Shown in pieces: positions 6,622-11,377 of a stretch of DNA of 11,377 nucleotides (within the stretch, counting starts at the first letter, position 1; each line of letters begins with the position of its first letter). Below the pieces are notes generated by a model. That model ran no database searches. It had not been told where the DNA came from and was given only the letters and a program-made list of their open reading frames with translations. Position numbers and translations under genes: made by a program. Source of the stretch: an uncultured beta proteobacterium (GTDB lineage Bacteria > Pseudomonadota > Gammaproteobacteria > Burkholderiales > SG8-39); NCBI GenBank assembly GCA_902826155.1, contig CADEDU010000140.1:1-11377 (forward strand). Direction: 5' to 3'.

Positions 6622-8463
6622 ATGCGAGCCATGCCCCGCTCGAAATCTTCCGCATCGGGTAGTGCCGCCGCACGCGGTCGCCTACGCATCGGCGACGATT
6701 GGAATGCCATCACCATCATCGCGCTCTCGCAGAGCAATCCGCTCAAGGCGATCGCCGAGCTGGTCGAGAACGCCATCGACGCGCACGCTAAGCAGGTCAC
6801 GATCACGCGCGGTCGTGAGCAAGGAAAGCATTTCCTGGCGATTCGCGATGACGGCGATGGTGTTCCACAAGATAACGAGGGGCGGCCCGACTTTCGCTAC
6901 GTCGCCACGCACATCTGCGATTCGGTCAAGCGCCGTTTGAAGGCCGACGGCGCGCAGGGCCTGCAAGGCGAGTTCGGGATCGGTCTGTTGTCGTTCTGGA
7001 CCATCGGCGAGACGCTCACCATGAGCTCGGCCGGCACCGATCAGCGCAGTTGGCAGATGGTGATGCGCAAGGGTGATCCGGGTTACACCGTCAATCCGAA
7101 GCGCACGCTCTTCGCCGAGCGTGGCACGGAAGTGCGCATCGCTCCACTACTCGAGGGCATTCGCTCGCTCACTGGTGAGAAGATCCAGTGGTACCTCGCC
7201 TCCGAGCTGCGCGATCGCATTCGCCAATCGGCAGTTCGAGTGACCGTGATCGACAAACTCGCGCGCAAACAGTACGCCGTCGAGCCGCGCCAGTTCGAGG
7301 GGCGTCTGCTGCACCAGCTGCCGCCGTTAAGCACGGCGCTTGGCGATGCGTACGTCGAGCTGTACCTAAACGAGCCCGCCGACACCAATAAAGTCGCGCT
7401 GTCCCGCCACGGAACACGCGTGCTGGAGGACCTCACCGCGTTGGACGAGTTCGCCAAATCGCCGTGGACCACCGGCTGCCTGCAAGGACTAATCGACGTC
7501 CCGTTCCTCAACCTCACTCCGGGGACTCGCTCCGGCATCATCCACGATTCGAACTACGCCGCGCTGTTGGAAGGCATCCAACCGGTCGCATCGGCGCTCG
7601 CCGAAGTGCTCGACGCACAACAACGTGCCGAAGAAGAGCAAGCCAGTCGCGAGTTGTTGCGCACCATCCAGCGCGCCCTGCGCGAGGCGCTGCTCAGCTT
7701 GCCCGCCGAGGAGTACGATTGGTTCGACATTCAAGCGCGGAGCCATCGGGCGAGCAGCACCGGCGCATCGCCAATCGAGAGCGAGTCATCCGATGCGACA
7801 CCATCTACCCCCGAGGCGATGCCAGGCATCGCGGCCGCGGTAGAGGCGGACACCCCGCAGCGCCAATTTTTCGAGTTCGCCGGACCGCTCTTCAGCGTTA
7901 CTGTCTCGCCCGCTTCGAGTCTGGTTCGGGTTAACGCATCGCGCGTCCTACGCGCGCTCCCGCGCGATCGGGCGCGACGGCGCGTGGAAGAGGATCTGCG
8001 CTTTCGCTGGCACCTCGTCGAAGGCGCGGGCCAGCTCGAGCACGCCGACGATCAGGAAGTGCGCTTCGTCGCGCCGCCCGAGCCTGGGCTCGTGCGCCTG
8101 CGCGTCGAGGTCGAGCAACGCGATGTGCGCTGCGAGGCGGAGGCGCTGGTGACCGTCACCGAGGAGTTGCTCCCCCAGATGACCGCAAACACGCTAGGTG
8201 CCCAGGGGCTCCCCGGCTACACCTTCGAGCCTGCACCCGGCGCGCTGTGGCGGTCGCGTTTTGATGCGGCGCGCAATCTCATCGCCATCAACAATGCGCA
8301 CCGCGATTTCGTCTACGCTGCGCGCGGCAAGACGTTGAAGCTCCGCTATCTGGTGCGCCTATTCGCCAAGGAATTGGTTCTGCGCAACTTCGTCGGGTTA
8401 CCGTCCGATCAGCTGCTCGAGCGCATGGTCGAGCTGTCGCTACGGACCGAGGAACATCTCTGA
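6622..8463 (+). CDS. GHKL (MutL/Hsp90-type) ATPase with Ig-like segment and conserved C-terminal domain (613 aa)
   Basis: The N-terminal part has all GHKL ATP-binding motifs: the N box ELVENAIDAHA (Glu46, Asn50), RDDGDGVP (DxGxG at 76-80), the lid motif GEFGIGLLSFW (116-126) and RGTEVRI (168-169). It should bind and probably hydrolyse ATP, with ATP-driven dimerisation as in MutL and Hsp90. Residues about 330-360 look coiled-coil-like, and 371-413 form a Ser/Thr/Pro-rich linker. Residues about 424-515 form a beta-rich Ig-like segment (FRWHLVEGAGQLE, EVRFVAPPEPGLVRLRVEVE, EAEALVTVTEELLP). The last 85 residues form a compact helical domain (LPGYTFEPAPGALWRSRFDA, KLRYLVRLFAKELVL). There is no MutL endonuclease motif. 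The ATG at 6622 is chosen (6631 is also possible); the open frame back to 6421 overlaps the divergent gene. Its cellular role is unknown; defence is one possibility. Confidence 0.85.
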   Translation: MRAMPRSKSSASGSAAARGRLRIGDDWNAITIIALSQSNPLKAIAELVENAIDAHAKQVTITRGREQGKHFLAIRDDGDGVPQDNEGRPDFRYVATHICDSVKRRLKADGAQGLQGEFGIGLLSFWTIGETLTMSSAGTDQRSWQMVMRKGDPGYTVNPKRTLFAERGTEVRIAPLLEGIRSLTGEKIQWYLASELRDRIRQSAVRVTVIDKLARKQYAVEPRQFEGRLLHQLPPLSTALGDAYVELYLNEPADTNKVALSRHGTRVLEDLTALDEFAKSPWTTGCLQGLIDVPFLNLTPGTRSGIIHDSNYAALLEGIQPVASALAEVLDAQQRAEEEQASRELLRTIQRALREALLSLPAEEYDWFDIQARSHRASSTGASPIESESSDATPSTPEAMPGIAAAVEADTPQRQFFEFAGPLFSVTVSPASSLVRVNASRVLRALPRDRARRRVEEDLRFRWHLVEGAGQLEHADDQEVRFVAPPEPGLVRLRVEVEQRDVRCEAEALVTVTEELLPQMTANTLGAQGLPGYTFEPAPGALWRSRFDAARNLIAINNAHRDFVYAARGKTLKLRYLVRLFAKELVLRNFVGLPSDQLLERMVELSLRTEEHL

Positions 8464-9521
8464 GCAGGCGTACGCTGTCGATCGATCCAATATATCGCGA
8501 GCGGTGATTCGCAGCGCGGCGGCCCCTCCACCTGGCTGAATTCGATTGGCGCATCCAGCGGACTGCGAACGCCACCACGCAACGGATCGAGCACGTGCGT
8601 GTACATCATCGTAGTCGTAACGTCCTCGTGACCGAGCAATTCTTGCACCGTTCGAATGTCGTAGCCCGATTGCAGCAGGTGCGTCGCAAACGCGTGGCGA
8701 AACGTGTGAGCGGTCAAGCGTTTGCCCAACCGCATGCGGCGCGCCGCGTTGGCGATCGCACGCTGGATCGAACGCTCGTGCAAGCGGTTGCGCATCGGAC
8801 GGCGCGTCTGCGGATCACGACTAAGCGTGCGCGAAGGAAACACGAACTGCCAACCCCACTCGCGGCGCCCATGATGATTGCGCCGCATCTCGTAGGGCGG
8901 CAACGGTGCATCGCCCAATCCCATCGCGATGTCTTGCCGGTGTAAGGCGCGAACGCGCTCGAGGTGCTCGCGCAACCGCTCGATTGCCGCGCTCGGCAAC
9001 ATCGTGACCCGATCCTTCGCGCCCTTACCCAGTCGCACCGTGAGTTGTTTCGTTTCGAAATCGATATCGTGAACGCGTAGATTGAGTGCTTCGCCCACGC
9101 GCAATCCCGCCCCATACAGCAGCTCAACGACGAGCCGAGGTGTGCCTTCCAGTTGCTGGAGAATACGCGCGACTTCATCGGTGCTGAGCAAACTCGGCCT
9201 ACGTACCGGGCGCTTGGCCCGATCGATCGTGCCGCTCCAAGACAGCGGCTGCACCAAGACCTCGCGATAGAGAAACAGAATCGCCGAGAGCGCCTGGCTT
9301 TGTGTTGCCGGGCTCACCTTCCGGTCGCGCACCAAATGATCCAAGAAAGTTCGTACGTCGGCGGCGTCCATCTCACGCGGGTGCCGCCGTCCGTGAAAAC
9401 TCACGAAGCGCCAAATCCAGTGCACGTAACTCTCTTCGGTGCGCGGGCTGTACCGGCGTCGGCGAATCGTCAGGCGAACCACCTGCAGCAAGGTTGGCGG
9501 TTTGTCCGCAGCTTCGTCCAT
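8409..9521 (-). CDS. Integron-integrase-like tyrosine recombinase (370 aa) with antisense-derived tail
   Basis: A second, different site-specific recombinase. The core-binding domain shows RRRRYSPRTEESYVHWIWRF. The catalytic domain has Arg141 (YGAGLRVGEAL), Lys166, His272 and Arg275 (TAHTFRHAFATHLLQSG), His298 (LLGH) and Tyr307 (MMYTHVL). A segment at about 192-230, ending WGWQFVFPS, corresponds to the extra region typical of IntI proteins, and GGVRSPLDA matches the usual IntI C-terminal end. Here the frame continues about 45 further residues. Its last 18 codons lie antisense to the 3' end of the ATPase gene, so the original stop seems lost. The ATG at 9521 has GGAGG-type sequence just upstream. 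No attI or attC site is recognisable nearby, so it may be a stand-alone element recombinase rather than part of a classic integron. Confidence 0.85.
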   Translation of the reverse strand: MDEAADKPPTLLQVVRLTIRRRRYSPRTEESYVHWIWRFVSFHGRRHPREMDAADVRTFLDHLVRDRKVSPATQSQALSAILFLYREVLVQPLSWSGTIDRAKRPVRRPSLLSTDEVARILQQLEGTPRLVVELLYGAGLRVGEALNLRVHDIDFETKQLTVRLGKGAKDRVTMLPSAAIERLREHLERVRALHRQDIAMGLGDAPLPPYEMRRNHHGRREWGWQFVFPSRTLSRDPQTRRPMRNRLHERSIQRAIANAARRMRLGKRLTAHTFRHAFATHLLQSGYDIRTVQELLGHEDVTTTMMYTHVLDPLRGGVRSPLDAPIEFSQVEGPPRCESPLAIYWIDRQRTPAQRCSSVRSDSSTMRSSS

Positions 9522-9607
9522 CGCCCCCCTCCCCACTCATGAATCACGATGCCGACGAATCCTAAGCCATCAAGTGGCTTGCCAGGTGAGCTATTCGCTC
9601 GTCAGAA

Positions 9608-9714
9608 TACGCGTAACAAATCTGCAATCCTCATACGCGAAGTTTCTGAATACGCGACGTTGATATGCGACGGGAATCGCTTCAGCAAATACTCGACGGT
9701 GCTACGCGACAATT
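9608..9714 (+). repeat. Iteron-like cluster of TACGCGA motifs with mostly 13-bp phasing
   Basis: TACGCG occurs exactly at 9608, 9634, 9651 and 9703. Close variants are TATGCGA at 9664 and TACTCGA at 9690. A further GACGCGA stands at 9755, 52 bp after the last exact copy. From 9650 the sequence can be cut into five consecutive 13-bp units, four of which share TA(C/T)-N-CGAC. The 13-bp step is not a codon multiple, so this is not a coding effect. The cluster lies about 90-190 bp upstream of the IntI-like start and may bind a regulator or the recombinase. Confidence 0.5.
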
Positions 9715-9764
9715 TGGTCGTTCAATTAAAAGTTGGGCATCACGTCACCATACCGACGCGACGG

Positions 9765-9782
9765 CTTAGGGAAGCCCCTAGG
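9765..9782 (-). terminator. Hairpin just past the cupin stop, possible terminator
   Basis: CTTAGGG and CCCTAGG can pair (one G-T) around the loop AAGC, 9 bp after the cupin stop on the minus strand. No run of U follows, so termination is tentative. Confidence 0.4.
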
Positions 9783-9791
9783 CACTTTGTG

Positions 9792-10205
9792 CTATCGCAT
9801 TGGGACGGTGCTGCGCTGCCCCTTGTCTACGACCACAAACTCCAGGAACACCAACCGTTCGGTTGCGCTCGGGTTACGGTGAGCATGAATCATCCCGGGA
9901 CGAACGTGGAGGCTGTCACCTGATTTGAGAGTGACAGCCTCCTTTCCCTCCTCCTGCCAAACGCCTGATCCTTCGAGCACATAGAAGACCACGTGGGAAG
10001 GGTGGTAGTGCTTCGGATTTTGACCGCCGGGCGCATACGTGGTGTGCAGCACACGAAACTCCTTTCCCGGCATGGTTGCATCATCAAACACGTGCCGCGC
10101 TATAGCCGTGATCCCAGCACGTTCCCCGTGCGCACCGGCTAGAGCCTGAGCAAACACGATTGCGGGCGTCATCAAAGCGGCACTCAGGGCGATTAGCTTG
10201 CGCAT
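9792..10205 (-). CDS. Small secreted cupin-domain protein (137 aa)
   Basis: A signal peptide (MRKLIALSAALMTPAIVFAQ, cleavage near residue 19-21) sends the protein to the periplasm. A single cupin barrel follows. Motif 1 is GGQNPKHYHPSHVVFYVLEG, with the metal-ligand pair His-x-His and a Glu-like position replaced by the VLEG glutamate further on. Motif 2 is GDSLHVRPGMIHAHRN, with the P-G and His ligand. Such proteins bind a metal and a small ligand or catalyse a simple conversion; the substrate is unknown. The ATG at 10205 is preceded by GAGGA about 8 nt upstream. The gene is divergent from the LysR regulator at 10311, which probably controls it. A hairpin follows its stop. Confidence 0.88.
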   Translation of the reverse strand: MRKLIALSAALMTPAIVFAQALAGAHGERAGITAIARHVFDDATMPGKEFRVLHTTYAPGGQNPKHYHPSHVVFYVLEGSGVWQEEGKEAVTLKSGDSLHVRPGMIHAHRNPSATERLVFLEFVVVDKGQRSTVPMR

Positions 10206-10235
10206 CTCTTTTTCCTCACACGGGTGTATTGGACC

Positions 10236-10271
10236 GTAGGAGCCTACACTGGAGGATATAGTTCCGGTATC
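10236..10271. promoter_or_regulatory. Candidate LysR operator region between the cupin and lysR genes
   Basis: The 105-bp divergent spacer holds GATA-N9-TATC (10255-10271), whose inner bases fit the T-N11-A LysR box (T10257, A10269). It also holds the palindrome GTAGG-AG-CCTAC (10236-10247). Both sit between the two start codons, where a LysR regulator would bind to control the cupin and itself. Confidence 0.45.
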
Positions 10272-10310
10272 GTATCTGAGCGGTCTTCTATCAAGTTTAT
10301 GTTATAGCCA

Positions 10311-11276
10311 ATGAAAACACTGAGCGGCGCAGCGAGGCGAGTGACTTTACGGGAACTACGGCTGCTCCTCGCGGTGGCGCAGTCGGGCAGCATCCTGAAG
10401 GCCGCAAATGAGATCGGGCTTACGCAACCTGCGTTATCGAAGTCCATCGGAAATCTGGAAGGTATCTTCGGCGTACGGCTGTTCGATCGCACCAACCGCG
10501 GTGTAATCCCGACTCCGCACGGCGAAATTCTGCTGCGCCGTGCAGCCGGAATTTTTGAAGAACTCCGTCAAGCCGTAGATGAACTGGGATTCCTGACCGA
10601 CGCGAGCCGCGGCGAGTTGCGTGTCGGCGGCACACCAACCATGTGCGCCGGACTACTACCTCGCATTATCAGTTCCGTCCGGGGCGCCCGCCCCAAGTTC
10701 CAGTTCCACGTCGCAGAGCTCGAAACAGACAAGTTGGGGAGCGAAGTTCTAACTCGATCTCTCGATATTGGCATTGGTCGCGAGCACGCTACCGGTGCCA
10801 ACGGCACGCTAGCGTTTGACCGACTGTTTGATGATCGACTGTTCATCGTCGCGGGCGCGCAGCATCCGTTGGCTGGGCGACGATCAATCACTTTGGAAGA
10901 AACCGCGGCTCACCAGTGGGTGCTGCCGGCGACAGAAAGTTCCGTAACGGCGCAGCTCAAAGGCGAGTTTCATCGGCAACGACTAGAACTACCAGGGTCA
11001 GCAATCACCACGATGTCCATGCTTGTCCGATATGAGCTGATCTCGACGAACTCTTTCCTCACCGTGATGTACGGGTCAGTGCTTCGATTCGGAAATGCGC
11101 CCAAGTTTCTGCACGTCCTCCCGGTGGATTTGCCAACCGGAATACCCATAGGAATGGTTCGCCTGAAGAATCGGACCCTTACGCCAAGCGCCGAGGTGTT
11201 CATCCGGGCGACTCGGGAGTTGGTACGGCCCATGCCCTCACTGAGCGCAAGAGGCCTCCGTCATAGCACGCGTTGA
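10311..11276 (+). CDS. LysR-type transcriptional regulator (321 aa)
   Basis: A complete LysR regulator. The winged helix-turn-helix spans about residues 10-70: VTLRELRLLLAVAQSGSILK, then GLTQPALSKSIGNLEGIFGV and RLFDRTNRGVIPTPHGEILL, a textbook recognition helix and wing. A linker helix follows. From about residue 100 the effector-binding domain begins (GELRVGGTPTMCAGLLPRI, SLDIGIGREH, LFIVAGAQHPLAGRR). It starts at ATG 10311, which lacks a good ribosome site; an in-frame GTG at 10341 with GAGG close by would remove 10 residues and fits the family start as well. It is divergent from the cupin gene and is probably its regulator, with an unknown effector. The effector domain resembles the GbpR/CbI-like group only loosely. 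Confidence 0.92.
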   Translation: MKTLSGAARRVTLRELRLLLAVAQSGSILKAANEIGLTQPALSKSIGNLEGIFGVRLFDRTNRGVIPTPHGEILLRRAAGIFEELRQAVDELGFLTDASRGELRVGGTPTMCAGLLPRIISSVRGARPKFQFHVAELETDKLGSEVLTRSLDIGIGREHATGANGTLAFDRLFDDRLFIVAGAQHPLAGRRSITLEETAAHQWVLPATESSVTAQLKGEFHRQRLELPGSAITTMSMLVRYELISTNSFLTVMYGSVLRFGNAPKFLHVLPVDLPTGIPIGMVRLKNRTLTPSAEVFIRATRELVRPMPSLSARGLRHSTR

Positions 11277-11295
11277 CGCCCAACCATTCATTCCA

Positions 11296-11317
11296 GCGGA
11301 CCGCCTCCGGCGGCCGC
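11296..11317 (+). terminator. GC-rich hairpin after lysR, likely terminator
   Basis: GCGG-A-CCGCC and GGCGG-CCGC pair (9 bp with one bulged A) around the loop TCC, 20 bp after the lysR stop. No long U run follows. It lies about 12 bp before the apparent group II intron. Confidence 0.5.
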
Positions 11318-11330
11318 TGAATTCAAACGT

Positions 11331-11377
11331 GTGTGCCGGGCATGGCACAGAACTGGTCGGGTGCAAGTCCCGACGCC
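11331..11377 (+). mobile_element. Probable 5' end of a bacterial group II intron, cut by the window edge
   Basis: The sequence starts GTGTGCCGGGCATGGC, matching the GUGYG consensus at the 5' splice site of group II introns (a GTGTG at 11329 is an alternative start). A hairpin GTCGGG-TGCAAGT-CCCGAC (11356-11374) follows, of the kind seen in domain I of many proteobacterial group II introns that carry a reverse transcriptase. Only 47 nt are visible, so neither the reverse transcriptase nor the intron class can be checked. The match is from recognition, not a search. Confidence 0.55.

Larger units (their letters stand above)
9522..9791. other. Gene-free stretch upstream of the IntI-like gene
   Basis: No convincing coding region is present; the open frame from 9549 on the plus strand runs antisense into the cupin gene and shows no family resemblance. 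Base composition is less GC-rich than the flanking genes. It holds a cluster of TACGCGA-like repeats and a hairpin near the cupin stop, both listed separately. It should contain the promoter of the IntI-like gene and would be the expected place for that recombinase's own site. Confidence 0.6.

Noticed and set aside
9732..9738. GTTGGGC, which fits the integron core consensus GTTRRRY
   Set aside because: A single 7-mer with no matching inverse core (RYYYAAC) at a suitable distance; it does not make an attI or attC site.
9549..9923. 124-codon plus-strand open frame
   Set aside because: Its second half is antisense to the cupin gene, it has no family signature, and the first half overlaps the 13-bp repeats, which are not codon-phased.
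1..11377. CRISPR array
   Set aside because: No regularly spaced repeats of 24-40 bp with unique spacers are visible.

Overview
The window looks like a chromosomal segment of a high-GC proteobacterium carrying an accessory island. A betaproteobacterium of the Burkholderiales type is the best guess. The guess rests on a Bug/TctC-type periplasmic binding protein, two LysR regulators each divergent from a small metabolic gene, high GC with strong third-position GC, and what looks like a group II intron at the right edge. Nothing here fixes the genus.

Left part (1-2849), ordinary chromosome: a LysR-type regulator on the minus strand, cut by the window edge, is divergent from a class I SAM-dependent methyltransferase. 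A TctC/Bug extracytoplasmic solute receptor with a signal peptide follows. From 2850 to about 3340 comes a junction zone. It holds a short remnant of an IS91-type (HUH) transposase, a Rho-independent terminator on the minus strand, and the 3' half of a tRNA-Pro(GGG) gene on the minus strand whose 5' half is missing. That arrangement is what an integrated tRNA-targeting island leaves at its far end.

Island (about 3134 to at least 9521): a P4-type tyrosine integrase with an apparently complete R-H-R-H-Y site has two pairs of direct repeats in its leader. Its stop codon overlaps the start of a Phd/YefM-like antitoxin, which overlaps a PIN-domain toxin. Convergent to the toxin is an unrecognised gene of about 326 codons, interrupted by a 2-nt frameshift. 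It is divergent from a 613-residue GHKL (MutL/Hsp90-type) ATPase with an Ig-like segment and a helical C-terminal domain. The ATPase converges on, and overlaps by 55 nt, a second tyrosine recombinase that resembles integron integrases but has an antisense-derived tail. Upstream of that recombinase is a short AT-richer, gene-free stretch with a cluster of TACGCGA-type repeats on a roughly 13-bp period.

Right part (9792-11377): a small secreted cupin protein is divergent from a second, complete LysR regulator. A GC-rich hairpin follows, and then about 47 nt resembling the 5' end of a group II intron, cut by the window edge.

The most interesting unit is the divergent pair made of the unknown gene and the GHKL ATPase, flanked by two different site-specific recombinases and a toxin-antitoxin pair. 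This is the context in which defence or mobile-element maintenance modules are often found, but no function can be proven from the sequence alone.
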